Source: Rubellimicrobium roseum
GTDB lineage: Bacteria; Pseudomonadota; Alphaproteobacteria; Rhodobacterales; Rhodobacteraceae
DNA length: 64,000 bases
Reading direction: 5' to 3'
Assembly: GCF_006152145.1 (NCBI RefSeq)
Contig: NZ_VDFV01000004.1
Span: 62,001 to 126,000, forward strand
The position numbers and the translations under genes were made by a program. Of the stretch, positions 9,534 to 17,405 are shown piece after piece. Within the stretch, counting starts at the first letter, position 1. Every line of letters begins with the position of its first letter. Under the pieces are notes generated by a model, which made no database searches, was not told the origin of the DNA, and saw nothing but the letters and a program-made list of their open reading frames with translations.

Positions 9534-10024
9534 CCGACGGCCCCGACAAGGCGGCCTTCCGCGCCGCGCTCGCCGCCTTTGCCGGGCCCTGCTCGGTGGT
9601 CGCGGCGGGCCGGCCGGGCGAACGGACGGGGCTGATCGTCACCTCCTGCGTCTCGCCCTCGGCCGACCCGCCGCTCCTCCTGGCCGCGATCTCCGCCCGG
9701 GCCTCGACGCTCGCCGCCATCGAGCGCGAGGGCTGCTTCGGCTGGAGCGTGCTGGGCGAGGCGCACGAAGCCGTCGCCCGCCGCTTGGCGGGCTTCGGCG
9801 GCATCAAGGGCGAGGCGCGGTTCGAAGGCGCGGACTGGGCGGCGCTGGAGACCGGCGCCCCCCTCCTCGCGGACGCCCCGGCCACCTTCGACTGCACGCT
9901 GGAGGACCTGATCCCGCGCGAGGGCTACACGGTGGTCCTCGGCCGCGTCCGTGCCCTGCGGATCGGCCACGGCGGCGCGCTTCTCTGGCATCGTGGCGGC
10001 TGGCGACCCCTGCCCGCCCCCTAG
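9530..10024 (+). CDS. Flavin reductase (RutF/HpaC type), partner of the RutA-like enzyme
   Basis: This 164-residue FMN-binding split-barrel protein has GLIVTSCVSPSADPPLLLAA followed by a CFGWSVLGE segment, as in NAD(P)H:FMN reductases of two-component monooxygenases. It starts at an ATGA overlap with the RutA-like gene, so the pair is made together and the reductase presumably supplies FMNH2. The stop is on the CTAG palindrome that also ends the opposing iorB-like gene. The family His is weakly placed near the C-terminus (GHGGALLWHRGG). Confidence 0.88.
   Translation: MTDGPDKAAFRAALAAFAGPCSVVAAGRPGERTGLIVTSCVSPSADPPLLLAAISARASTLAAIEREGCFGWSVLGEAHEAVARRLAGFGGIKGEARFEGADWAALETGAPLLADAPATFDCTLEDLIPREGYTVVLGRVRALRIGHGGALLWHRGGWRPLPAP
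10021..10024. promoter_or_regulatory. Shared stop palindrome of two facing operons
   Basis: CTAG at these four bases reads as a TAG stop on both strands: it ends the flavin reductase gene on + and the IorB-type gene on -. There is therefore no space for a terminator between the two convergent operons. Confidence 0.95.
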
Positions 10025-11547
10025 GCGAAGCTGCGGACGGTGCGCAGCGCATCATCCAACGCCTTGCCCGCCTCGTCCTTCAGCGCCGCCTCGCGCAACC
10101 GGCGCAGCCATTCGGCGGCATCCGGGCGCCCTTTCAGCAGAGGCAGCGCCTCCAGCACCCGGTCGAACTTGGACAAGCCCCGCGCATGGGTATCCGAATA
10201 GCCCTTGATGAGCCGCCGGCAGCGGATGACCTCGACGGCAAGGTCGTAGTCCTGCTGGCCGAGCGCGAGCGCCAGCCAAGCCTCGCGGTGCGCGACCTCC
10301 CTGCCGTGGCGCAGCGTCCGCCGCCGCCAGTCTTTCAATCCGCCCAGGGCATGCAGGAGCAGGAACGATGGCAGCCGGTCAGTCCGCAGCCGTCGCCCGC
10401 GCGCGAAGACCCGACCCAGGAGCCGCATCGCCCGCGCGCTCCCCTCGAGCCGTGCGCCCAAAGGCGCCGGGAACAGCCCCACGATCTCCTCGGCGCGCGG
10501 ATGCATGAACTCGGTGAGGTGCAGGAGTCGCCCCTCCTGCGCGCCCATCTCGCCTGCGATTCGCCGGAAGCGGCTGTCCCGCGTCTTGAGATCCGCCACC
10601 CGGATCACGTCATCATAGGCCATGGCGTTGGCGAGGTGCTTGGCCACCTCACGCGACAGAAGATGCCCACGCCCGGCGTCGTCCCGCGCGACGATCGCCT
10701 CCAGCCGGTCCAGGTACTCGGCCCCATACCGCAGGTCCTGGAAGTCCACGACCTTCCGCAGCCCTGCCCCGGCCATTTCGGCGACGGGCTCGGGCATCCG
10801 CCGCACCCGCGCCAGAAGCCGCTCCCACTCGCCCCGCAGATGCGTCGGCCCGGCGCCGATAGCTGGCTGGACCGCCGGTGCCTCGACCGCCAGCGGAGCG
10901 GCCAGGGCCGCCTCATAGGCCGCCCCGAAGGCCCGGAGCGACCCTTCGATCCCCTTGCCCCCCGCGCGGATCGCCGCCTCGAAAGCTTCGCGCGGGAAGG
11001 GCAGCGCCCCCGACGCCGCCAGTCCGCCAAACAGCGAGGCCGAGATCACCGACCCGTTCGCCCCGGCGATGGCCTCGAAGTCGGCCATCACGATCCGCCG
11101 CGCCGCGACCTCCGCCGCCGCGCGCACCTCGTCCGACGACGCGATCCCGTCCCCCGGCACCATCTTCTCGCTCACCGCGAGCGCACGGTGCGTGGAGGCG
11201 ACGAGCGTGGTCCGGTCCGGCGTGACGAAGCCGCGCAGGATGGCGCGGCCCGCCTCCATCATCTCGGCGGCGATCAGCACGTCCACGTCCCCCGCCGCGG
11301 GCATCAGCGAGAACACGGGCGCGCGGTCCGTCACGGGACACATCTCGACGTAGTAGACCGTGGCCCCCGTCCGCTGCGCCACCCCCGCGACCGAAGTCGC
11401 CTGCGCCGCGTAGCCGTTCGCGCGGGCGAGGTCCTCGATCCATCCCGTCAGCACGCCCCCGCCCTGCCCGCCTACCGCAAGAACCGCGAGCTTGATGATC
11501 CCGCCCAGCCGCGGGTCTGCCGCGGTCACCGGCTCCTGCACCGTCAC
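10021..11547 (-). CDS. Indolepyruvate oxidoreductase, beta-type subunit with C-terminal extension
   Basis: This 508-residue subunit pairs with the IorA-like protein to oxidise arylpyruvates (indolepyruvate from Trp transamination) to aryl-acetyl-CoA. Residues 25-215 form the pyruvate-ferredoxin-oxidoreductase gamma-type domain (LAVLAVGGQGGGVLTGW). The rest (about 245-500) is the extra domain seen in aerobic proteobacterial versions (DUF6537 type), which makes it much longer than the roughly 200-residue archaeal subunit. The start is a GTG overlapping the upstream stop as GTGA; an open frame further upstream belongs to the partner gene. Confidence 0.88.
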   Translation of the reverse strand: MTVQEPVTAADPRLGGIIKLAVLAVGGQGGGVLTGWIEDLARANGYAAQATSVAGVAQRTGATVYYVEMCPVTDRAPVFSLMPAAGDVDVLIAAEMMEAGRAILRGFVTPDRTTLVASTHRALAVSEKMVPGDGIASSDEVRAAAEVAARRIVMADFEAIAGANGSVISASLFGGLAASGALPFPREAFEAAIRAGGKGIEGSLRAFGAAYEAALAAPLAVEAPAVQPAIGAGPTHLRGEWERLLARVRRMPEPVAEMAGAGLRKVVDFQDLRYGAEYLDRLEAIVARDDAGRGHLLSREVAKHLANAMAYDDVIRVADLKTRDSRFRRIAGEMGAQEGRLLHLTEFMHPRAEEIVGLFPAPLGARLEGSARAMRLLGRVFARGRRLRTDRLPSFLLLHALGGLKDWRRRTLRHGREVAHREAWLALALGQQDYDLAVEVIRCRRLIKGYSDTHARGLSKFDRVLEALPLLKGRPDAAEWLRRLREAALKDEAGKALDDALRTVRSFA

Positions 11548-13691
11548 GCCACGCCCTCGAAGTTCAGCCGCCGCGCCCGGCGCCGCGCCTGCAGCCATCC
11601 GATGACCCGCGCCCGCCACCCGGCCCAGCGCGCCTCCCAGGGCGCAGGGTTGTGGACCACGTCCGCGCGATAGAAGCTCGGGCACAGCACCGCCGCGTCC
11701 GCCACCTCGCCGCAGTTGCCGCAACCCACGCAGCTCGGGTCGATGCTGGCCACCGGATCATCCCGCAGCGGATCGTCCAGCTTCTTGAGCGACAGCGACG
11801 GGCAACCCGACAGCCGGATGCAGGCGTGATCCCCCGTGCAGACGGCCTCGTCCACGCCGAAGCGCGGGGCCTCGACCCGCCGCCCTTCCCTGATGGCCTG
11901 AGTGCGCAACGGCTTCTCGCGCCGCTGCCGGTTCAGCATGCACTCGCTTGAGGCCACGATGACCTTGGGCCCCTTCGCGTCCGTGGTCAGCGCCTCGCGG
12001 ATCACGTCGCGCATCCGGCGCACGTCGTAGGTCCGGTCCACCTGCCGGACCCAGGTGATGCCCACGCCGTTCAGCGCCTTGGCGATGGGGTGCTTCGTGG
12101 CCTTGGTCGGGTTTTCCGCGCGGGACGACATGATGTCCTGCCCTCCGGTCGCAGCGGAATAATAGTTGTCCACGACGATCGCCACGCCGTCCGACTTGTT
12201 GAACGCCATGTTGGTGAAGGACGACGACAGCCCGTTGTGCCAGAAGCCCCCGTCCCCGATGATCGAGACCGGCCGCCGCTCGCCCCCGCCGTCAAAGGCC
12301 GCGTTCGCCGCGGGTCCCAGCCCATAGCCCATGGTCGCCCCCCCGATCTCGAAAGGCGGCAGGCTCGCGAACAGATGGCAGCCGATGTCGGCGCTGATCT
12401 GGTGCTTGCCCAGTTCCTTCTCCACGAGCTTCATCGCCGCGAAGATCGGCCGCTCGGGGCAGCCCGTGCAGAACCCCGGCGGACGGATCGGCACCGTCTT
12501 CGACAGGTCCGGGATCACGGGGCCGGGCGCGTTCGGGGCCAGCGCCACGGCGGGCAGCAGCTTGGGCGCCGCCTCGCGCAGGAAGCGCCCCACGGCGTCG
12601 AGCATCACCTGCCCCGTGTACTCCCCCGCCATCGGGAACACGTCCTTGCCGCGCAGGCGCACGGGGCTTCCCGCGCGATAGAGATGGGTGGACAGCATCT
12701 GCTCGATGAACTCGGGCTGCCCCTCCTCCACGACGAGCACCTCGCCCTTGCCCTCGCAGAACTCCAGGAACTCGGAGGCCACCAGCGGGTAGGTGACGTT
12801 CAGCACGTAGATCGGGACCTGCGTCTCGCCGAAGATGTCGGCCAGGCCCAGCCGCTGCAGCGCCCGGATCAGCCCGTTGTAATGCCCGCCCTGCACGACG
12901 ATCCCGACCGGGGCCTCCTTCGGCCCGAAGACCTCGTTCAGCCCCCGCTCGCGGATGAACCGCTCGGCGGCGGGCCAGCGGGTGCGGATCTTGTCCTGCT
13001 CGTGCGCGAAGGACATGGGCGGCAGCACCACGCGGGCGAAGTCCGACCGGGGCGCCGACAGCGCGTCCCGCACCGACAGCGTGGGCCGGCGGTTGTCCTT
13101 CGTCGCGAAGGTCCCCGTCACGTGGCAGGACCGGATGCGCACCATCAGCATGACGGGCGTGTTGGTGGCCTCGGACAGCTCGAACCCGTCCCCCACCGCC
13201 TTGACGATGCAGGGCAGGTTCGGGCGCGGATCGAGCAGCCAGAACTGCGATTTCATGGCAAAGGCGTGCGTCCGCTCCTGCATGATCGAGGAGCCTTCGC
13301 CATAGTCCTCGCCCACGATCACCAGCGCGCCCCCGGTCACGCCGGATGAGGCGAGGTTCGCCAGCGCGTCCGAGGCGACGTTGACCCCCACGGACCCCTT
13401 GAACGTCACCGCCCCCCGGATCGGGTAGTGCACGGAGGCCGCCAGCATCGCCGCCGCCGCCGCCTCGTTGGCATTGGCCTCGTAGCGCACGCCCAGCTCG
13501 CCCAGCAGCTCCTCGGCGTCGGCCAGCACGTCCATCAAGTGGCTGATCGGCGCCCCCTGGTAGCCGCCGACATAGCCCACGCCGTTCTCCAGAAGCGCCT
13601 TGGTGATGGCGAGAATGCCCTCGCCCGTGAAGGTCTCGCCCTCGCCCAGCCTCAGCTTGGCGATCTCCTCCTTGAAGGACCTCTCGGCCAT
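11544..13691 (-). CDS. iorA: Indolepyruvate ferredoxin oxidoreductase, alpha subunit
   Basis: This 715-residue thiamine-pyrophosphate enzyme binds an arylpyruvate, decarboxylates it and passes electrons to Fe-S clusters. The N-terminal pyrimidine-binding part includes FTGEGILAITKALLENGVGY; the CTGCPERPIF segment lies near residue 407 and the TPP/Mg site IGDGGFWHNG follows. The C-terminal ferredoxin-like part has CTGDHACIRLSGCP and CVGCGNCGEVADAAVLCP, a pattern for two clusters. Indolepyruvate is inferred from the family and from the adjacent tryptophan genes; phenylpyruvate and hydroxyphenylpyruvate are likely also used. Confidence 0.93.
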   Translation of the reverse strand: MAERSFKEEIAKLRLGEGETFTGEGILAITKALLENGVGYVGGYQGAPISHLMDVLADAEELLGELGVRYEANANEAAAAAMLAASVHYPIRGAVTFKGSVGVNVASDALANLASSGVTGGALVIVGEDYGEGSSIMQERTHAFAMKSQFWLLDPRPNLPCIVKAVGDGFELSEATNTPVMLMVRIRSCHVTGTFATKDNRRPTLSVRDALSAPRSDFARVVLPPMSFAHEQDKIRTRWPAAERFIRERGLNEVFGPKEAPVGIVVQGGHYNGLIRALQRLGLADIFGETQVPIYVLNVTYPLVASEFLEFCEGKGEVLVVEEGQPEFIEQMLSTHLYRAGSPVRLRGKDVFPMAGEYTGQVMLDAVGRFLREAAPKLLPAVALAPNAPGPVIPDLSKTVPIRPPGFCTGCPERPIFAAMKLVEKELGKHQISADIGCHLFASLPPFEIGGATMGYGLGPAANAAFDGGGERRPVSIIGDGGFWHNGLSSSFTNMAFNKSDGVAIVVDNYYSAATGGQDIMSSRAENPTKATKHPIAKALNGVGITWVRQVDRTYDVRRMRDVIREALTTDAKGPKVIVASSECMLNRQRREKPLRTQAIREGRRVEAPRFGVDEAVCTGDHACIRLSGCPSLSLKKLDDPLRDDPVASIDPSCVGCGNCGEVADAAVLCPSFYRADVVHNPAPWEARWAGWRARVIGWLQARRRARRLNFEGVA

Positions 13692-13703
13692 GGGGTGCCT
13701 CCC

Positions 13704-14171
13704 TCAGATGTCGTGCCGCCGCACGTTCGCCAGGATCTTCTGGAGCGTGCCTACGAAGGCCCGTCGCTCCTCGTCGGGGATGCCGCGGAACATATGGGCC
13801 TGGGCCTCGGCCATGTGGGGCCAGAGCCGGTCGAAAGCCGCGCGACCTTCGTCGGTCAGGCTGACCCGCGTGCCGCGGCTGTCGTCCGGGTCCGCCTCGC
13901 GCCGCACCAGCCCCTCGGCGTCCAGAGCGTCCAGCGCCCGGCTCAGCGTGGACTGCTCGACCACCGCATGGACGGCCAGTTCCCGGATCAGCGGCCGGTC
14001 GATCACCGACAGCACGGCGAGCGCCCGCATCTTGGGCGTGGTCAGCCCCAGCCGCGCCATTTCGGCCCGCAGCGAGGCGTTGTAGCGCCCCATGATCCGG
14101 TTCATGAGATAGGGCGCATAGCTGGCGAGCCCGACCTCGCCCAGCGACCGCGGCAGGGCCGTGTCCTTCAT
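13704..14171 (-). CDS. MarR-family transcriptional regulator
   Basis: This 155-residue winged-helix repressor or activator has the recognition helix in VEQSTLSRALDALDAEGLVRR and the wing DPDDSRGTRVSLTDEG. It lies between the FAD enzyme and iorA genes, in the same direction, with its ATG overlapping the upstream stop. It probably controls the operon promoter near 16,577-16,622, where a 14-base inverted repeat is found (inference); the ligand may be an arylpyruvate or indole acid. Confidence 0.92.
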   Translation of the reverse strand: MKDTALPRSLGEVGLASYAPYLMNRIMGRYNASLRAEMARLGLTTPKMRALAVLSVIDRPLIRELAVHAVVEQSTLSRALDALDAEGLVRREADPDDSRGTRVSLTDEGRAAFDRLWPHMAEAQAHMFRGIPDEERRAFVGTLQKILANVRRHDI

Positions 14172-15730
14172 GCGCCCAGCCCCTTTGCCGCCAGGAACCC
14201 CGACCCCCCGCCCAGGCCCGGCCCCGGATGGGTCGACGCGCCGATCTGCACGAGCCCCCTGATCGGCGTCCGCCCGCCCTCGGAATGCTTGAAGGGCCGC
14301 CAGAGGAAGAACTGGTCGATGGAGCAGGCCCCGCCATAGGGGTCCCCTCCCACGAGGTTGACGTTCATCCGCTCCAGGTCGGCCGGCGAACAGGCCCGCC
14401 GCGCGAGCCTGATCGCGTCGAAGTCGCGGATGTGCCGCTTCAGGATGCCCTCGATCCGGTCCGCGAAGCGCTCCCGCACCTCCTCGGTCCAGGCGCCCTG
14501 CGTCGCGATCTCACCCGCCGCATCGCCCTTCACCTCGCGCGGCCCGTCCGGGATCTGGAGCCAGAGGGTCGCCTTGCCCGGCGGGCAGCGCGACGGATCG
14601 AGCTTCGACGGCTGGCCCACGCAGATCGTCGGCACCGCCGGCAACAGCCCGCGCTCGCCCTCGTTCGCCGACCGCGACACCGCGTCCACGCCGTCCGTCA
14701 GGTGGACCAGCGCCACGTCGTCGAGCCCCGGCGACAGCCACTCCGGCGCCCGGTCGAGCGCATAGTGAAGCTGGAAGTTGCCCCGTCCGTAGCGGTACCG
14801 CCGCGCCGCCTCCCGCTCCTTGGGCAGGTCCGCGTCCTCCAGCAGCCGCCCATAGAGCTGCGTGGGCGTCACCGAGGCCAGCACCGACCCGGCCGCGATC
14901 CGCTCGCCCCCCGCCAGCTCCACGCCGGTCACACGGCCCTTTTCGTGCAGGATGCGCCGCACGTCGGCCCCGGTCCGAACGGCGCCGCCCTTCTCCTCGA
15001 TCAGCCGCCGGAACGCCTCGGCCGCCCGCCCCGATCCGCCCTTGGCGACCGGAGCGCCCGCCGCCTCCAGCGCGAAGGCGATGACGCGCCCCATCTGCCC
15101 CGAATAGGCGCTCTCGGGCGTCAGCCCCGCGTGCAGCCCCCAGGGCGCCCAGAGCGCCTGCACCATCGGGCTCTCATAGGTGCTCTCCAGCCACCCGCGC
15201 GACGAGATCAGTGACTGCCCGAACCACTCGGCCAGCCCCCGCGTTCCCCGCTTCCACGCCTGACCGCCGACCATGCGGGCGGTCTGCCCGCTCCAGATCG
15301 GCCCGCCCAGCAGCCCGAAGAGGAACGGCGCGTCCCGCTCCACGCCGCCCACGTCCTCGACGTGCCTATCCCCGTCGCCGGGGGCGAGCGCGTTGAAGGC
15401 CGCCACATTGGCCGCCCGGTCCATCGTCAGCACCAGCGCCGAGCCATCGGGCCGCACGACCGCCGTCGGGTGCGGCGAGTGAACGAACTCCAGCCCGTGC
15501 CGCTCCAGCTCCCCGCCCAGCGCGCCATAGGCCGGCCCGGTCACGAACAGCACCCAGGTCGCCGCCATCGCGTCGATCCGGAAGCCGGGGATCAGCTCCT
15601 CGGTCCGCAGGCAGCCGCCCACCACGCTCTCGCGCTCCAACACCGTCACGCGCCCGCCCTTGAGCGACAGCATCGCCGCCGCGACCAGCGCGTTGATGCC
15701 CGAGCCGATGACGACGTGGTGGGCCGCCAT
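14168..15730 (-). CDS. NAD(P)/FAD-dependent oxidoreductase, phytoene-desaturase-like
   Basis: This 520-residue flavoprotein has an N-terminal Rossmann motif (VIGSGINALVAAAML then VTVLERESVVGGC) and a C-terminal GASTHPGPGLGGGSG segment typical of the phytoene dehydrogenase/NAD(P)-binding family. It is unlikely to be a carotenoid enzyme here: there are no crt genes nearby and it sits in an indolepyruvate oxidoreductase operon. It may take electrons in or out of the aromatic pathway, but the substrate cannot be read from sequence. Confidence 0.85.
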   Translation of the reverse strand: MAAHHVVIGSGINALVAAAMLSLKGGRVTVLERESVVGGCLRTEELIPGFRIDAMAATWVLFVTGPAYGALGGELERHGLEFVHSPHPTAVVRPDGSALVLTMDRAANVAAFNALAPGDGDRHVEDVGGVERDAPFLFGLLGGPIWSGQTARMVGGQAWKRGTRGLAEWFGQSLISSRGWLESTYESPMVQALWAPWGLHAGLTPESAYSGQMGRVIAFALEAAGAPVAKGGSGRAAEAFRRLIEEKGGAVRTGADVRRILHEKGRVTGVELAGGERIAAGSVLASVTPTQLYGRLLEDADLPKEREAARRYRYGRGNFQLHYALDRAPEWLSPGLDDVALVHLTDGVDAVSRSANEGERGLLPAVPTICVGQPSKLDPSRCPPGKATLWLQIPDGPREVKGDAAGEIATQGAWTEEVRERFADRIEGILKRHIRDFDAIRLARRACSPADLERMNVNLVGGDPYGGACSIDQFFLWRPFKHSEGGRTPIRGLVQIGASTHPGPGLGGGSGFLAAKGLGA

Positions 15731-15734
15731 CCCG

Positions 15735-16526
15735 TCAGCCCCGCGGCACGAGAGCCAGCGCCCGGATGGGCGAGCCCGTCCCGTTCTTGATCTTGAGCGG
15801 CGCCGCGATCAGGACCGCCCCCTTGGGCGGCAGCCGGTCGAGATTGGCCAGCGACGCGAGCCCGTAGCGGTCCGCCTTGTGCAGCAGGTTGTGCGCCGGG
15901 AAGGGCGGGGTCATCCCCCCGGCCTGCCCCGCATCCGTGCCGATGCACTGGCTCCCCCAGCCCACGATGCCCTTGGACAGCAGGTACTCGATGACCTCGG
16001 CCGTCGGCCCCGGCGTGTGCGGCCCCGTCGCATCGGCGTTCAGGAAGGCCGCCTCGTCATGGGCGCGCTTGTCCCAGTCGGTGCGCAAGACGACCCACTC
16101 GCCCTCGCCGATCTCGCCGTGCTCGGCCTCCCAGGCTTTCACATGCTCGACCGTGAGCAGGAAGTCCGGGTTCTCGCCGGCCTCCTTCGAGCAGTCGATG
16201 ACGTTCACCGGCGCCACCAGCCGCTGCACCGGCAGCGTGTCCGTGTAGCCGTCCTCGTAGTCCTTGCCGGTGATCCAGTGGTGCGGCGCGTCGAAGTGGG
16301 TGCCCGAATGCTCCCCGACCTTGAGCCAGTTCCACGCCCAGAACGGCCCGTCCTGGTCGTATTCGCTGATCCGGTGGATCTCGATCGGCGGCGTGTCCTT
16401 GGCCAGTTCCGGCGGCAGCTTGAGGAGCGGCGTCTCCGGCCCCAGCACCCCCGAGCAGTCCACCACGTCGATCCCCCCGGTCAGGATCATCCGCCCGAGG
16501 TCCCCCAGCACGTTCGCAGCCGTCAC
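15735..16526 (-). CDS. Cyclase-family metal hydrolase (isatin hydrolase / kynurenine formamidase type)
   Basis: This hydrolase of about 263 residues contains the metal-binding signature HSGTHFDAPHHW of the cyclase family, which includes kynurenine formamidase KynB and isatin hydrolase. KynB is about 210 residues; the greater length here is nearer isatin-hydrolase-like proteins of Rhodobacterales. I place the start at a GTG because AGGGAG lies 7 bases before it; an in-frame ATG at 16,544 has no ribosome site. It heads the minus-strand operon. Either activity fits tryptophan/indole breakdown: it could supply the otherwise missing N-formylkynurenine hydrolysis step. Confidence 0.82.
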   Translation of the reverse strand: MTAANVLGDLGRMILTGGIDVVDCSGVLGPETPLLKLPPELAKDTPPIEIHRISEYDQDGPFWAWNWLKVGEHSGTHFDAPHHWITGKDYEDGYTDTLPVQRLVAPVNVIDCSKEAGENPDFLLTVEHVKAWEAEHGEIGEGEWVVLRTDWDKRAHDEAAFLNADATGPHTPGPTAEVIEYLLSKGIVGWGSQCIGTDAGQAGGMTPPFPAHNLLHKADRYGLASLANLDRLPPKGAVLIAAPLKIKNGTGSPIRALALVPRG

Positions 16527-16576
16527 GTCGCGTCTCCCTGTCATGCGCCGGGTCTGCCGCCCGGCTGTCGCGAATC

Positions 16577-16605
16577 ATGCTAGTGGGAATTACATGCGTT
16601 CGCAA
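16577..16605 (-). promoter_or_regulatory. Sigma-70-type promoter of the cyclase-iorAB operon
   Basis: On the minus strand TTGCGA (16,605-16,600) and TAGCAT (16,582-16,577) are separated by exactly 17 bases in a locally AT-rich patch. Transcription would start near 16,570, about 44 bases before the proposed GTG start of the hydrolase gene. Confidence 0.6.
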
Positions 16606-16608
16606 ATA

Positions 16609-16622
16609 TCCTGACATCAGGA
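16609..16622. promoter_or_regulatory. Inverted repeat, candidate MarR operator
   Basis: TCCTGACATCAGGA is a 6-bp inverted repeat with a 2-base centre, placed directly upstream of the -35 box of the cyclase-iorAB promoter. A MarR gene lies inside the operon, which makes autoregulation through this site plausible (inference). Confidence 0.45.
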
Positions 16623-17193
16623 AGGCGACGGGGCGCGATGGCCTGTTCGCGTCACTTCCCCGTGGCCGGCGCATCGCCGTCTTCGAGCTGGCACCCAAGC
16701 CCGGCGGCGTGGTCCGAACGGCCACCTAGTCCGTAACCGGCTTCCGGTACGACTGTGGGCGATGAACCTGTGGCACTGCGTCGGGCCGGCCTTTGACAGC
16801 GCGTATGACGATCAACCCGCGTTGGCCGGCTCGTCCCTCGTCCCTGCCAGCTACCATTCGCCTCGGCCTCACGTGGAGGACGGTCGCGCGGCGTCTCGAC
16901 CGCTCTCGACGCTGCCGCCGCCCGCATCGCTACCTTCTCCGGGCGCAACGGCCGCACCTGCCGCCGCCCTGCCAGCGCCGTCCCGCAGGAGGCGCCGCCC
17001 ATCTTGGACCTTCCGGGCCGACCGATGTCGATGCGTGCAGTTGCATCCTTCGGCACGCGGCTGGCTGCACCGGGGCGAGATCGTCGGAAACGACCCCACG
17101 ACCGCGCCTTCGCCGCCCCGCGAGCCGCCTGCAAGCGCGAACGGCTCGCCGCGACCGCGCTCCCCGATCCGACCAGCCCTAAAACTGACCGGG
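16623..17193. other. Gene-free stretch
   Basis: I find no supportable gene here. All open frames are short, overlap each other on both strands and translate to proline/arginine-rich low-complexity sequence unlike the neighbouring proteins. No repeat, RNA or transposase remnant is recognised. It separates the tryptophan island from xylAB. Confidence 0.6.
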
Positions 17194-17247
17194 GGTGTTG
17201 CGCGAACCGGGGGAGGACCGTTCGGTGCTGTCAGGTTTCGTTAACCC
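17194..17247 (+). repeat. Dispersed 54-bp intergenic element, copy A
   Basis: On the + strand it begins GGTGTTGCGCGAACC, continues through a G-rich patch to GACCGTTCGGTG, then 11 variable bases, and ends CGTTAACCC. It has the same length and internal spacing as the copies at 37,038 and 48,927, and shares its 34-bp core with 25,751-25,784. This copy lies between the xylA 3' end and the iorAB operon head and does not precede a recognised gene. Confidence 0.75.
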
Positions 17248-17260
17248 TCCAAAAGCACAC

Positions 17261-17292
17261 TGGCCCCACGACGCATCCGCACCGTGGGGCCA
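17261..17292 (-). terminator. Hairpin terminator downstream of xylA
   Basis: TGGCCCCAC (17,261-17,269) pairs perfectly with GTGGGGCCA (17,284-17,292) around a 14-base loop. Read on the minus strand, the direction of xylA, it is followed by GTGTGCTTTTGG, a short T tract. It lies 114 bases after the xylA stop. Confidence 0.5.
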
Positions 17293-17405
17293 TCATGCCG
17301 CGACCGACATCTTCCACCGCCGCGAGGCGGGACTGTGCCCGGCACCCGGGCCGTTCGGCGTCGTGGCAGCAGCGGGCCGAAGCCCGCCCCGCCCATGTCC
17401 GACCG

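Noticed and set aside
16762-17244. 160-codon plus-strand frame in the gene-free region
   Set aside because: Overlaps other frames of similar quality; Pro/Ser/Arg-rich with no motif, no ribosome site.
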